DNA from: Juglans regia
Lineage: Eukaryota > Streptophyta > Magnoliopsida > Fagales > Juglandaceae
Direction of reading: 5' to 3'
DNA: 64,000 nucleotides
NCBI RefSeq assembly: GCF_001411555.2
Contig: NC_049910.1
Location: 32,893,150-32,957,149, forward strand
Shown here: positions 1 through 11,455 of the stretch, piece by piece
Numbering within the stretch: the stretch's first letter is position 1
How the letters are laid out: every line of letters begins with the position of its first letter
The notes under the pieces: generated by a model
Seen by the model: only the letters and a program-made list of their open reading frames with translations
Told to the model about the DNA's origin: nothing
Databases searched by the model: none
Program-made: the position numbers and the translations under genes

Positions 1-413
1 CTCTTTTGGGAAAATGGTTATGGCACTATGCCCTATCAAAGGGAGAGCCATTGGAGGGTGCTAGGGGACATGAAATATGGAAGAGTTAAAGGATGATGGT
101 GTTCCCAAGAGGTAAATGGTTCTTTTGATGTTGGTCTTTCGAAAAATATCAAAAAGGGTTGTGGGCAATTCTCCCTTTGCAATGGATTTGTGATGGGTCA
201 CCGGTCCAGGATTCACCTTTGGCATCATATTTGGTATGGTGACCAATCTTTAAATGCTTATGTGGTGGATCATTATCTTTTCATGCATGACTCTGCTCAG
301 TGACGTGTTAATTTTGTTAGAAATACCAATGACTGGGAGGTGGATCTCTTTAGATTGTTCTTTGACTGGCTGTATTCAAGTATTGTGATGCATATCAGTG
401 AAGATAAATGGTT
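1..413 (+). pseudogene. LINE (L1-type) ORF2 3' remnant, zf-RVT region
   Basis: Frame 1 of the + strand reads as the region after the reverse transcriptase of plant L1 LINEs: a GHRSRIHLWHHIWYGD stretch, then a DWEVDLFRLFFDWLYS segment, then SEDKW. This is the layout of the zinc-binding zf-RVT region, which in intact elements reads like 'G.G..I.FW.D.W.GD ... W....F' and then 'ED...W'. Two in-frame TGA codons (about 100 and 301) show it is dead. It is open at the left edge of the window and is cut at about 414 by a small hAT-like element. It probably lies within an intron of the STRAP-like gene on the other strand. The family match is from memory of the motif order, not a search. Confidence 0.6.
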
Positions 414-525
414 TAGGCCCATCCAGAACCGGTGCGTAATCGGTTTTGGAAAATACAAAACCGATACATACCGATTCGGTCCTAAATTTTGTCCAAAACC
501 GGACCGGACCGGTTACACCCCTACT
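413..525. mobile_element. Small hAT-like MITE (CCGGTCCGGT-rich)
   Basis: A ~112-bp segment begins TAGGCCCATCCAGAACCGG and ends CCGGTTACACCCCTA. The reverse complement of that end is TAGGGGTGTAACCGG, so the two ends form an imperfect terminal inverted repeat of the TAGGGGTG type seen in plant hAT elements. The interior repeats CCGGACCGGACCGG and ACCGAT words. It sits inside the LINE remnant and so is younger than it. I did not find a convincing 8-bp target duplication. Confidence 0.5.
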
Positions 526-539
526 CCTTGTGCTGCGAG

Positions 540-652
540 ATTTTTTTTTTTGGCACAAGGCGTCTAGAAACAAAGTTTCGCCTAATCCCAAGGGTGCACA
601 GTCCCTTGGCAAGGAGTTTTTCACAACTGCACCGGGATTACAATTAAAAAAT
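540..652 (-). mobile_element. SINE 3' half (truncated copy)
   Basis: The poly-T at 541-551, followed by TGGCACAAGGCGTCTAG...CCTAATCCCAAGGGTGCA...GCAAGGAGTTTTTCACAACTGCACC, matches the 3' half of the complete tRNA-derived SINE at 26840-27076 with the same word order and spacing. Only the 3' portion is present and no A/B box is visible, so it is 5'-truncated. It is on the minus strand, in the likely third intron of the STRAP-like gene. Confidence 0.6.
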
Positions 653-977
653 TGGTTAAACTTCATGTTAGCTATTAAAAATGTTTATCTCAACAACTCA
701 CTTGTAATAAAACTAACTTTCCTCACTTGTAAAAATTGGATGTACATTTCATATGCATGTATGTTTGTGTCAATCAACTGAAGGAAGAATATATCTACGT
801 TTTTTTATTAAGCATATATCTACTTCTTTTACAAATAAAGCATAAATCTAATTACATACACAAGTGTCAAGAGCAACCTAGAATAACAAAATAAGAATAA
901 TAATAACAAGAATAGTAATAGTAACAATAATAAGAGTAACAATATAAATATAGTGATAGAAATCAAGCCAAATCTAC

Positions 978-2643
978 CTCTGAAAATGTGCAGGCTCGAA
1001 CAATGTGCTTGTGTTCAAATGAGTGCAACTCATCTCCTGTTAATGCATCCCACACTTTGCTGCAAACGAAATTGAGGCACATAATAGGTCAGCTTTTAAT
1101 CAATAAACAATACTTAATCAGAAGGTGAATTTCATTCCAGCTTTTATCATATTAACAAATACATTATGGCCCTAACATGTTGAATATAACTAACTGAACA
1201 AAACCCCACTCAACTACCTATCACTGTCTTTTGTGCTATGAGGCAAAATAATCCATCAAGTACAAATTAACAAACTTCTCACTGTTTCAACTTTTACATT
1301 AGTAAATAAAGACTAGAAATGCATTGCCAAAATGGCACAAAATAGAGTGGAAAACATTTAGAAAATTATAATAAAAAACGATTGCATTGATATAAACAGT
1401 ATGGAATAGTTTCCTGGCTAATTTAAACAAGTAGAAAGTTCCCAGGCTTCACAGCAGTTCCAAAGACATTTCTCAATCAAGCATAATTTTCCAAATGATC
1501 TCAAACCCATGCAAAGGATACAGTATTTTCAATTGCATTACATAACAAACATAATGAAGGGAAAAAAAGAGTTAATTATGTACGCAGTGAAGTCTGCAGA
1601 ACCAGTGGCGGCCCGTAAAGCATTGGTATCCAGGCAGCAACTCCACACTGCACCCTTATGTCCTTCAAATGTCCCAATCCAATCTCCAGTCTCTCCATTT
1701 CTAAGCATGGGATTAGAATCTGCACCACACAAGTCAAACTCCGATATCAGCTCCATTCCATAAAAAAAAAAAAAAAAAATATTACATCGCAAGGAGCATT
1801 TGTATATGTTCACCAGTGTGCTAGTGCCATAGTTTCATGGCCTACCCGTGTAAATAACAAATTTTAAAGGATAAGTTTTTATTTTTTTGGGGTGAGGGTG
1901 TTAAGCGAGTATTCAATAATTTGATTAGGGGCTCATTTGGATATTTAGAATATCTCAAAATTCTATAAATTGTTTGTGAATAGTAGTGAAATGATATGAA
2001 TAATAGTGAAATGATTTGAGTTAAGATATTTTATTGGTTTTGGGAAATGAGAGAAAAAGTTATATTATAAAGTAAAAAAATTGTTTGAATACTATTTTTT
2101 TTTTTAAATAAAAAATTAGTACAATTTTTTGTGTTTTGTTTGGAAATTTGGAAAAGTTATATTGAGTTTTGTATTTGATTAGATGAAAAAGCTGAAGATT
2201 TGAAATCGAAAAATGTTTTGTGTTTGAATATGTTTAGGAAAAAATTATTATAAATTAGAGAATATCTGAAAATATCTAAGGATCCAGATTCCAAACAAGT
2301 CCGAAGTCGAGAAAGCCAATTTCCTTTTTTTTGGGATAAGAAAGAAACCCAATTTCTTACTTCTTAACGGGTAAATCAGCTAGCCAGAACAAGCTGATCA
2401 ATAACAATTTTGATAAGTTAATAGCAATTACCCAGTTCCTTATCAAATCTAAACACCATCTAGCGGCAACCAGTAATGTAGCGCTAACACAATAACATCA
2501 GAAAAAAATCAATAAGAATGCGTACCTTTGCTGGCGCTGACGAGGAAGAAACCATCGGGAGTGACCGGACTGTAAAACAGATCCACGACAGGCCGAGAAT
2601 GGCCGTGGCACACCAGTGGGACAGCCACCCTTTTCTTATCCAT
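978..2643 (-). CDS. STRAP: STRAP-like WD40 protein, N-terminal exons 1-3 (partial)
   Basis: Three exons can be read on the minus strand: 2643-2526, 1719-1584 and 1059-978. All have GT-AG borders and compatible phases (118, 136 and 82 bp, giving 112 codons). The product starts [18 protein letters not shown] and runs through [58 protein letters not shown] to RACTFSE. This is the start of the serine/threonine-kinase receptor-associated (STRAP/unrip) WD40 family, with the first two WD blades visible. An in-frame ATG directly upstream (2646) could also be used. The family is ~350 aa, so about two thirds is missing. Exon 4 should start with a D-T/K-LLLTGG segment, but nothing like it lies between 1 and 977, which holds transposon remnants. 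Either the rest is left of the window beyond a long intron, or the copy is truncated. In animals STRAP acts in SMN-complex assembly and TGF-beta signalling; the plant role is less clear. Confidence 0.8.
1930..2301. mobile_element. MITE family A copy 1, in STRAP-like intron 1
   Basis: It starts near CTCATTTGGATATTTAGAATATC and ends ATATCTAAGGATCCAGATTCCAAACAAG, so the ends are inverted. The interior carries the family hallmarks GTGAATAGTAGTGAAATGAT, TTGAGTTAAGATATTTTATTG and GGGAAATGAGAGAAAAA. It lies in the ~800-bp first intron of the STRAP-like gene. No transposase is present. At least eleven relatives occur elsewhere in the window. Confidence 0.65.
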
Positions 2644-2721
2644 CATACAAAGCCCGCCAAAATCTAATAACCTAAATAATAAGTCTTTTTTTGTGATCTG
2701 CAATAAAGGAATTCGACCAAA

Positions 2722-2738
2722 ACAACCCTAACCCTAAA
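2722..2738. promoter_or_regulatory. Telo-box-like motif upstream of the STRAP-like start
   Basis: The + strand reads AACAACCCTAACCCTAAA about 80-95 bp upstream of the STRAP-like ATG. AAACCCTAA-type telo-boxes are known in promoters and 5' leaders of plant genes for translation and cell growth. Whether this one lies in the promoter or the 5' UTR cannot be told from sequence. Confidence 0.4.
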
Positions 2739-3309
2739 AATTTACACAGAACCGAATCCCGGAAATTTGATTAGCGATTAGTGAGACAAGGTTTTTAATA
2801 TGAAGATCAAGGTTGAAAGCAGTACATTGAGCAAGATTAATGCATGAAAATGGCGGTATTTAAACAAAGGTGGGAAAACGCTGGTTTCTTGGAAACGAAA
2901 GGCGGGGGGGTGAGCTACGCTTGAATCACACCTCCTAACCCTCTATAATGGTTCTGAGAGAAACAAATCGAAAGAAAAAATTACAGAGAAAATTAAAATT
3001 AAAATTAAAAAATTGAAAATCTAAAATGCTAGAGAACAAAGAGTGAATGACGGGCTAGGCGCAAAGAGGCCAAGCAGTCTATCTGGTTTTATACAGAGGC
3101 CGTCTGACTTCTTGGATTTTCCGTTTTTTATTATTATTTTTTTCTTCCTCAGAACTCTGAAGTTCAGAAGTTACACAGACCACGCTATTAATAACGCGTC
3201 ACGCCATAAATTGAGTAATAGCATTGACATAATTTTGAGAGTTAATTGCAACTACTTATCATACCATTGACATAGCATTGAGTGGGGCTAGCATCGCGTA
3301 ATAGAATAG

Positions 3310-3484
3310 TAATCTCTTTTCATCATTATTTTTTTAAAATTTTTATATAAAATATAATAAATAATTTAATTTTTTAAAATTTTAAAACAATAATAATATT
3401 ATAATAATATTTTATTTAACTCATCTAAAACAATTTCATCTCATCTCATCTCATCTCATCTCATCTCACTATCCAAACGGATAT
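3310..3484. mobile_element. MITE family A copy 2 (one end), with ATCTC microrepeat
   Basis: It ends in a run of CATCT units (about 3437-3466) followed by CACTATCCAAACGG, the terminal motif of family A. The interior TTAAAACAATAATAATATTATAATAATATTTTATTTAACTC is shared with other copies. The left end is degraded or missing. Confidence 0.6.
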
Positions 3485-3689
3485 TAAGTTTTTTCCTAAG
3501 AACACTCCCAGTGACTCTTGTAAAATACATTTTTCTTTAAAATATAAAGAAATGTTCTCAAAAGAGAACTTCATTGGATCTTGTATTTTAAAGACACTTT
3601 ACATTTCGATACAGTGATCCCGCTACATGTGGATGAGCCTATTCATGATTGTAAACGTTTTAAATTAATTTATCTTTCCTCCTCGTACT

Positions 3690-3890
3690 GATTTTTCTCA
3701 TTTCTTTAAATTTCCTTTATTCTCATTTCAGGCCCTCTCTCTTTCTCATTTTCATGCTTTCTTCATTGCTTGGAGCCAAAGACAGAACCAGAGTCTTCCA
3801 TCTTCCTCGACTTCACTCATTAACTCCATCACCGATCATCCATTGTCTTCTGCTTCAAGCTCTACTCTCATTGCTGAGGTAAACATTAGA
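3690..3890 (+). other. Exon-like segment of unknown origin
   Basis: This stretch is less AT-rich than its surroundings and reads like a plant 5' leader: pyrimidine-rich, ending ...CATTGCTGAG|GTAAACATT, which fits a 5' splice site at about 3880. I see no reading frame that continues into a recognisable protein. It lies directly left of the tandem array interrupted by the copia element. It could be a non-coding first exon of a lost gene or a fragment carried by a transposon. Confidence 0.25.
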
Positions 3891-3904
3891 ATTTTTTTTT
3901 TCCT

Positions 3905-4220
3905 TTAGCGTATACCAATTCACGGAATATATGGATGAAATACGATAGCTTTCTTGAAATCTCTCTCTCTTTGTCTCTCACTCTCTCCAAAACGTATGAA
4001 AACACAAATTTTTTCTTCTCAGAATATGAGTCTAGGAGTTTGTGTGGGTACATGTGTATACCGATTCACGGAATATATGGATGAAATACATTGGCTTTCT
4101 TGGAATCTCTCTCTCTATCTTTGTCTCTCACTCTCTCCAAAATGCATTAAAGCACAAATTTTTTCTTCTCAGAATATGGGTCTATGAGTTTTCGTGGGTA
4201 CATGATTGTGGAATTTTACA
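3905..4220. repeat. Tandem repeat array, left half (~155-bp units)
   Basis: Two units run in tandem. Each contains TATACCGATTCACGGAATAT, then a CT-rich run, then CCAAAACGYATGAAA, TTTTTTCTTCTCAGAATATG and a GGGTACATG block. A diverged third start (GGGTACATGATTGTGGAATTTTACA) borders the copia 5' LTR. The same units resume after the 3' LTR at about 7934. Confidence 0.75.
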
Positions 4221-4224
4221 GCAT

Positions 4225-4635
4225 ATATTGCACAGCATTCTACTCCTACTACTGCTACAACTCGTGTAGATAGAACAGAGGCTACAGGTCGTCTACCTTT
4301 AACTACCTGTCATGTGCATCCTGAAGATCTAAAAGACACTTCTGTTCCTACATGTTGTTTATCTGCTCTGGATGATATGCACAGAGATGCACCAAATTGA
4401 TTCTTTTTATTCTTTCACTTTCTATTTTTGTCTTATTTGTTGAGATGTACAAAGGCTATTGGTTCTGAAATTTTATTGTTAGTAGTGGAATAGATGATTC
4501 GTTTATTGTTGTCTGCAGGCAGCTGGTCTTGTAGCTGTATATATTTTGGTTTCCTTTGTACAAACAAGTGACACTTTTTGAATTCAAACAAATACAGAGA
4601 AAACTTCTTCTCTTTGATTGCTTTTCTTTTCATTT
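4225..4635 (+). repeat. Ty1-copia 5' LTR (left end truncated)
   Basis: It aligns over ~400 bp with 7531-7933: shared GCATTCTACTCCTACTACTGC, GATAGAACAGAGGCTACAGG, CATCCTGAAGATCT and CTTTGTACAAACAAGTGACAC. The first ~12 bp of the 3' LTR (TGTTGGGGGGG) are missing here. It is followed by a tRNA-Met-like primer-binding site at about 4642. Its 3' border is approximate because the two LTRs diverge in the last ~20 bp. Confidence 0.75.
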
Positions 4636-4641
4636 CTGTTA

Positions 4642-4653
4642 TGGTACCAGAGA
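4642..4653 (+). other. Primer-binding site of the copia element
   Basis: TGGTACCAGAGA directly follows the 5' LTR. It resembles TGGTATCAGAGC, the initiator-tRNA-Met primer-binding site used by most plant Ty1-copia elements, with a few changes. Confidence 0.6.
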
Positions 4654-4697
4654 ACAGGTTCTTTTCCGGCTCTTAATCTTTCCCCCACTTTTCTGCA

Positions 4698-7445
4698 ATG
4701 GAAGACCAACAAGAAAACCCTTCTCCTTTTCTCAATTTCAGTGACCCAAACAACCCATACCAAGTTGACAATGGAGATAATACCACTATCACACTCGTCA
4801 TTGATCTTCTTACATCAGCAAATTATGTGATTTGGTCCCGAGCTATGCGATGGGCTCTTAGAGCAAGAAATAAACTGGGGTTCATCACTGGGTCCCTTAT
4901 CAGACCTGCTTCATCTAAGGATCCTCTGTTTAATGCATGGGATCGATGCAATGATATGGTTGTTACTTGGATTCAGAACTCCATCAGTGCTACGGTGAAA
5001 TCAAGTGTGGCTTTTGTGGACAATGCTCGAGATATTTGGGATGAACTTAGGGATCACTTCACTCAGCAAAATGGTCATATAATATTTCAACTGAAGAGGA
5101 GCTTTGCAAGCCTTCAACAAGAGCAAGATCCTGTGAGCATATACTATGGTAAGCTCAAAACCATGTGAGATGAACTCGATGTGTATGACCCAATGCCTGC
5201 ATGCACGTGTGGACAACTGACTATTCTGAATGATAGATATCAAAGGGATAGTGTAATTCAATTTCTCATGGAATTAAATAACAAATACTCCAATGTTAGG
5301 GACCAAATCATATTGTTAGACCCTATTCCTACTATTACTAAGGTTTTCTCGCTTATACAGTAACATCAAATTATATATGCCTTCCTAAAGTCCATGGCCT
5401 AATCACCAACACATCTTATACTTCATTTAAAAACAATGCTAAATTACCTGCTACCACAAAGAAAGAAAGACCATATTGCACTCACTGTCACATACAAGGT
5501 CATACCTTTGAGACTTGTTTTAAAATAGGAAATGCGCAAGTCCCTAGCTATACTCATTGCAAACAAACTGGTCATATAGCTTAGAGATGTTATAAGCTGC
5601 ATGGTTACTCTCCTGGCCATAAGTTTCGTAAGGGTAATGTTTTTGGGTCCTCTGTCAATCAGGTCAGCTTATCTTTGGACTCTAACCAAGAAGAAACTAA
5701 TGAAAACCGAATAATTTTTACCAAAGCACAATATGAGCAGGTTATGACTTTGCTTCAAGCCAAGGATAATTCGACTACTTATACTTCTGTGAACCATGCT
5801 CAGGTTGTCTATCAACCTGTCACGACTGAGCCAAAACCTTCCAAAATTTATGGTATTCATCTTGCTCTCTCTTCTTTTACACATGAGTTTATTCATCATG
5901 ATGTTATACCTTGGATTATAGACTTGGGTGCAACATATCACATGATCTATAGTGCCACATTCTTTTCTTCTGTTACTTCTAAAGTTTCATACTCAATCAA
6001 TCTTCCAAATGGAACTTCCATGCCTGTTAGTCATCTAGGAAATGTTCAAGTCACTAATAACATCCTGTTGAAGGATGTTTTATGTGTCCCCTCATTTTGT
6101 TTTAATTTAATTTCATTTAAGAAGCTAACAGAAGCAGTTACCTGTTATTTGTTTTTTCTGTCTAATCAATGTTTCAATCAGGACCTTTCCACCTGGACCA
6201 CGATTGGGATATTATATGACCATTTTGCTGAGTGAAGTGATCCAAATGGTCTATTGTGAGTGAGCCAACCTCCTATTCCCAAGCAATCAAGGATTCAAAT
6301 TGTGCACAACCATGGATGCTGAGTTAGATGCTTTGGAGCAAAATAACACTTGGGGTTCTTTCAGACCTTCCTCCTGGTAAACAGCCTATTAATGTCAACA
6401 ATGCCTTCCACCATGGGGATTTAGAGAAAGAGATTTTCATGAACAAACTACCAGCAAAGGTACACTAAGGGAGGTCCTAACCAGGTTTGCAAACTTCATA
6501 AATGTATTTATGGCATAAAACAAGCTTCAAGGCAATGGTATGCGAAACTCACTGCTTGCTTGTTAAATTTTGGTTTCTACCAATCAAGAGCAGATTACAG
6601 TTTATTCATTAAAGCTACTGAAAACTCTTTTACAGTTCTTTTAGTATACGTTGATGATATTTTGGTGGCCACTTATTCACTTGATTCCTTGGCATTGAGG
6701 TGGCAAGATCTTCAAAAGGGATCCACATTTCTTAATGCAAATATGCATTAGAAATTCTTGTAGATTCTGGTACTTTGGGATCCAAACCAGTGAAAGTTCC
6801 AATGGATCAAAATCTCAAACTTAGCAAGGACTCTGGTATTGAGTTGCAGGACCCCTCTACCTATCGCAAGTTGGTTGGAAGGCTTCTATACTTGACAACC
6901 ACTCGCCCTAATCTCAGTTTTTCTATCCCCACACTCAGTCAGTTTATGTCAAAGCCAACGACTGCCCATATGTCAACTGCTCAAAAGGTTTTGAGGTACC
7001 TTAAAGCAGCTCCTGGTCAAGGCCTTATTCTTGCTACTCGTTCTTCACTTCAGTTAGTAGCATATTGTGATTCGAACTGGGCTTCATGCCCTGACACACG
7101 TAGGTCAGTCACAGGTTACTGTGTTCTCCTTGGCAACTCACTGATTTCCTAGAAATCTAAAAAGCAAGGAGTGGTTTCAAGGTCCTCAGCAGAAGCTGAG
7201 TACAAGTCTATGGCTACAACTTTTGTTGAAATTATTTGGGTCAAGTTTCTCCTTGCTAATCTTCAAGTTCCTCATCCACAAGCTGCTCACCTCTTCTGTG
7301 ATAATCAAGCAGCTATTCATATAACTGCAAACCCAATTTTTCACGAGTGTACCAAGCATATCGAATTGAATTGTCATCTAACTTGAGATAAAATCATCGA
7401 TGGCACCATTTCTACTTCTCATGTTCCTACTCATCTCTAACTTGT
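4698..7445 (+). pseudogene. Decayed Ty1-copia gag-pol
   Basis: The ATG at 4698 (MEDQQENPSPFLNFSDP) opens a copia-type Gag with a YVIWSRAMRWALRARNK block. An in-frame TGA at 5166 interrupts it; the same frame resumes from about 5169 and stops again at about 5361. A CCHC zinc knuckle (CTHCHIQGHTFETC) follows near 5480, then the protease region WIIDLGATYH at about 5910-5945, where the catalytic D-S/T-G has become D-L-G. Integrase is absent: sequence jumps at about 6230 to the start of RT (EPTSYSQAIKD). RT keeps VCKLHKCIYGIKQASRQWY and the YVDD box (about 6645) but is broken by deletions and stops. RNase H is better kept (6775-7445: [34 protein letters not shown]). It cannot move by itself. Confidence 0.85.
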
Positions 7446-7530
7446 AGATTTTCTCACCAAGGCTCTTCCTTATACTCTTCTCCAAAACCATTTATCCAAG
7501 ATGGGAAGAACAAATCTGTATTCTCCATCT

Positions 7531-7933
7531 TGTTGGGGGGGTTATTGCAGCATTCTACTCCTACTACTGCCATAAGTCATGCAGATAGAACAGAGGCTAC
7601 AGGTTGTCTACCTTCAACTGCTTGTCGTGTGCATCCTGAAGATCTAGAAGACACTTCTGTTCCTACATGTCATTTATCTGCTTTGGATGATATGCATAGA
7701 GACGCACCAGATTGATTCTTTTTATTCTTTCACTTTCTATTTTTGTCTTATTTGCTGAGCTGTACAAATGCTATTGGTTCTGACATTTTATTGTTAGTAG
7801 TGGAATAGGTGATTCGTTTATTGTTGTCTATAGGCAGCTGGTCATGTGGCTGTATATATTTTAGTTTCCTTTGTACAAACAAGTGACACTTTTTGAATTC
7901 AATCAAATACAGAGAAAACTTTTCTCTTTCATT
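7531..7933 (+). repeat. Ty1-copia 3' LTR
   Basis: It starts TGTTGGGGGGGTTATTGCAGC after a purine-rich AAGATGGGAAGAAC tract (polypurine tract, about 7498-7511). It aligns with 4225-4635. The end near CTCTTTCA/TTGC is approximate, since CTTTCTTGGAATCTC of the flanking tandem array follows at once. Confidence 0.75.
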
Positions 7934-8099
7934 GCTTTCTTGGAATCTCTTTCTCTCTGTCTCTCTCTGTTTCTCACTCTTTCCAAAATGCATGAAAACA
8001 AAAAACATTTCTTCTCAGAATATGGGTCTAGGAGTTTGCATGGGTACATGTGTATACCGATTCACGGAATATATGGGTGAAATACGCTGACTTTCTTGG

Positions 8100-8134
<35 letters not shown>

Positions 8135-8230
8135 AAAACGCATGAAAGCACAATTTTTTTCTTCTCAGAATATGGATCTATGAGTTTGCGTAGGTACATG
8201 ATTGTGAGATTTTACAACATATGGAGAGAA
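7934..8230. repeat. Tandem repeat array, right half
   Basis: A unit that starts part-way in (CTTTCTTGGAATCTC) is followed by a second unit with a long CT run (8103-8132) and the end block GTACATGATTGTGAGATTTTACAACATATGG. It mirrors the left half at 3905-4220, so the copia element sits inside a once-continuous array. Confidence 0.7.
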
Positions 8231-8849
8231 TTTGCACCTAGCGATGTATGTTATTTAATAAGCAAGAAAGATCATGAATCGGACCCCAGATTTTACAATA
8301 AAGTGACAAGCAATTGTTGTTGTAAAATGTATGTAATATAAGGGTGAATGGATGCTTATATATTTGTTTTTGGTGTAAAATTAATTACATATATATTTTT
8401 GAAAGAATTTGGTTTGATAAAAACCACACATTTTACATGAGAATGGCTATTCCAATTGTAAGAACTGTCCTTTGCGTGTATTTTTCGTCACTGGTCTTTG
8501 ATAAGAAGTATACTCATTTTAGTTTAATAACATTTGCATGATCATTTTGTGTCAACTTGTAGAGTAATATAGTGAAGCAGTCAAATGTAAGGAATTTCTC
8601 TTGGGTTGTGAATAAGACACCTTTTTGCAAAAGTTGATGATTTGGACTTGTGGTTCAGTATCTTACAACAATTTGTTGATTTCATTGAGATTTTGTATAC
8701 AAGTCTGTTCTCATAATGATTTGTTGGATTCATTGAGTTTTTGTATATTGATGATTGATCTTTTTTTTTATATGCAAAAAATATTCTGTTTCATTTGGGA
8801 TTCTATTTCCTCAGTGTGGAGGGTCTGCTGGATATTCAATGATGGGTGT
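8231..8849. other. Intergenic DNA, nothing recognised
   Basis: AT-rich sequence between the tandem array and the Athila-like LTR. A short internal near-repeat (GATTTGTTGGATTCATTGAGTTTTTGTATA at about 8720 and a similar phrase at about 8673) is the only structure I see. The short open frames here have no family features. Confidence 0.4.
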
Positions 8850-10382
8850 TGACTCACTCAAAAATGAGTAGCACAAAGGTTATCCCAAGTGCAGGAGGAT
8901 GTCGCGTAATAATTAGAAATAAATTCCTAGATCGTCTCCTCAGGAAAAGTTACTTTAAATCAAACTCGTTTAAAATTGTGAAAATATTCACAAAGAGAAA
9001 ATAAAAATGATGGTATGTGCAATGGATAGAAGAGTGCAACAAGAATGAAAAGGGCACTAGTCATGGACTAGATTTATATTTTTGAATTTTTTAGTGTCGA
9101 AATGAAATGTAAAAGACTAACAAATTGAAATTAACAATCAAAGAATCAACTAAACTGAACAATCTTAATTAATCTGAAAATTAACAATAAACTTGAAATT
9201 ATTTAAGTCATAATTAAACTTTAATCAATCTAATATGCAAAGGAACTAAGAGATTAATAAAACTAAGCTAAGAATTAAACTAAATTAAAAAGTAATTGAC
9301 AAAATACGAACTGAAAATTGAAAAGCCCCAAAATCAAGATTCTAGGGTTCATCCTTGTATTCAAATAAAAAATTCTCAAAATTAATTTATAGCAATTGTA
9401 ATCACTGTTCAATGAAATCTTAAAATAGCAAGAAAAATAGTGACATTAAGTAAAATAAATTGCCCAAATTTCTAAGCCAAAAATCTCAAAATTACTCCAT
9501 AAACTTTAAACTAAAATTAAATAAATAGTAGAAAGTGAAAAGAGCAATCCAAATGAATAGAGATGGAGGTGGTAGGCAACGGAAGAGAGGGCTGGAGCGC
9601 AACAATTGGATCCTCGAGATTCTTCAAATGTGCGGCGCTGCTATGCAAAAAATCTCCAATTTCGTACCAATGATATGCTTAAATAGGGTAGGAAAGGAAC
9701 CCTAATGTCTTCATATTCCCGCACACAAAATCGCTTAAATTTTAAGACTCAACTTAGTAGCTACGTACGCGCTTCAAGAGTTTGAATTTGGAAATCTTTA
9801 TTAGAGACAACTTTGTAGCCCTTTAAGATAGTTTTTCAATTCATTAAGAATCGTAAAAATCCAATATTTGAGCGAAAATTTATGATTAAAATACTAAAGT
9901 GTATCTATCTTGTCTCCTAACGCATTTTGAACTCTGATCCGAATTACTCTCAAACTCCATCATTATCCTTATTTGAAGAGTCCTACACTCGTTGAAAATT
10001 CTTAAATTATTCCAACGTCTTGCCCACTTAAAAGTCCTTTGAATTTGAATAGGTTTGGACTTGCTCTTTTATATACTCTTTTTCTTTGACTTTTCTCATG
10101 CATTTCTTTGCCTATGTAAAAATAAATAAAAATTAGAAAAGAAATAAAATAAAATAAAATAAAAAATAAGAATAGTATATAAAAAAATATGTTGTGCATG
10201 TGAATGAACATTGTTCAATTAAATCACAAGTTATAAAATTAAGTATAAATCATGCTATTAACCAATTTAAATCACAACTCAGATTTATTCATCTTAACTA
10301 TTTTTTCATCTAAAACTAATAATAATGTAATGAAATAAATAAAATATATTAGTTTTAAATATATAAAATATGCAATAATTCA
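8850..10382 (-). repeat. Ty3-gypsy (Athila-like) 3' LTR
   Basis: The segment from TGACTCACTCAAAAATGAG to CAATAATTCA is repeated at 14361-15891 with the same ends and high identity throughout (1,533 versus 1,531 bp). Coding remnants between the two are on the minus strand, so this left copy is the 3' LTR. The minus-strand ends read TGAATTATTG...GAGTGAGTCA, i.e. TG...CA. Confidence 0.9.
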
Positions 10383-11455
10383 GCTCAATTACATCCTCCA
10401 ACTAGCGTTTTGCTAATCCTTGAACAAAATAGTGAAAATTAATTGAGATGCGATCGAAATTCAAACAGAAACAATCAAACACAATTCTGAATTCTCACAA
10501 AAGTGACACGTTACTACTCTGCCCCCAGGAGTTATAACCACCAAGACTATCTCAACAATCTTTCACATAGAATTGAGCAAATGTCTCAGAACTCAATGTG
10601 TGTGTGGAGCTAAATTGGTTGTGTGTTCATTATTGCTAGCCATGATTTGTCATAAGATTTTTCAACCTTAAGATTAATCATTGCTGATTCTAACTACCTC
10701 AAAACCCAAGGGACTAGCAGTTTTCAAGCCAGCTCTATTTTTAAAGGTTGAACACTCAACCCCCAAAGTCTTGGGTAACTGTTTCTAACCATTTACTTAG
10801 GAAAGTTCACTAAGTCGCCTTTATCCTTCTTTATTATTATTATTATTATTATTATTTTATTATTTTCAAATCTTTTTTTTTTTTTTGAAAGCATGGCCCA
10901 GTAGTCCTGCAGTTTACTTCTCCTGTGTTAAATCAGTGAATAGTAAATAAGGAACACTACAAGTGTAAACATGTGCAAAATGTCCTTCAAAATTTGACAT
11001 TCGTTCTACAAAAATCTTATCAAGTATCATCTCAATAAGTATAGCATCCATGTGTTTCAAGCTACACATCAACAAAATATGATACATAAAAAATCATGCT
11101 CTATGCTTAGGCTTGAAAATAAATCTTCACAGAATGATTCCGCTCAACTACTCTACCAAGATGCTCAGACTTCACAAAATACCAGAAATGGAGTGTGTGT
11201 CAATCATATATGTATCAATGCATATCATATTAATTTTTTTTATATATATCTGTGCATACACGCTACCCTCCAACTAGTGAGAGACATGATCCTCAATGAA
11301 TTGAACGAAAGAAAACAAAGTGCACAGAAATAAACAAGCAAAACAAAAAAATTAACATGAAATATAAAGTAAAAAAAAAAACAACAAATAAAAACAAACA
11401 AAATGCAAGTAAAGAAAACTGTAAAGGGGAAAAGATCAAAATACTTTTTTGGAAT
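10383..11455 (-). other. Non-coding 3' region of the Athila-like element
   Basis: It lies between the end of the integrase-like remnant and the 3' LTR. It contains an (ATT)n tract at 10829-10860 and a poly-T run. I see no envelope-like reading frame, although Athila elements often have one here. Confidence 0.5.
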
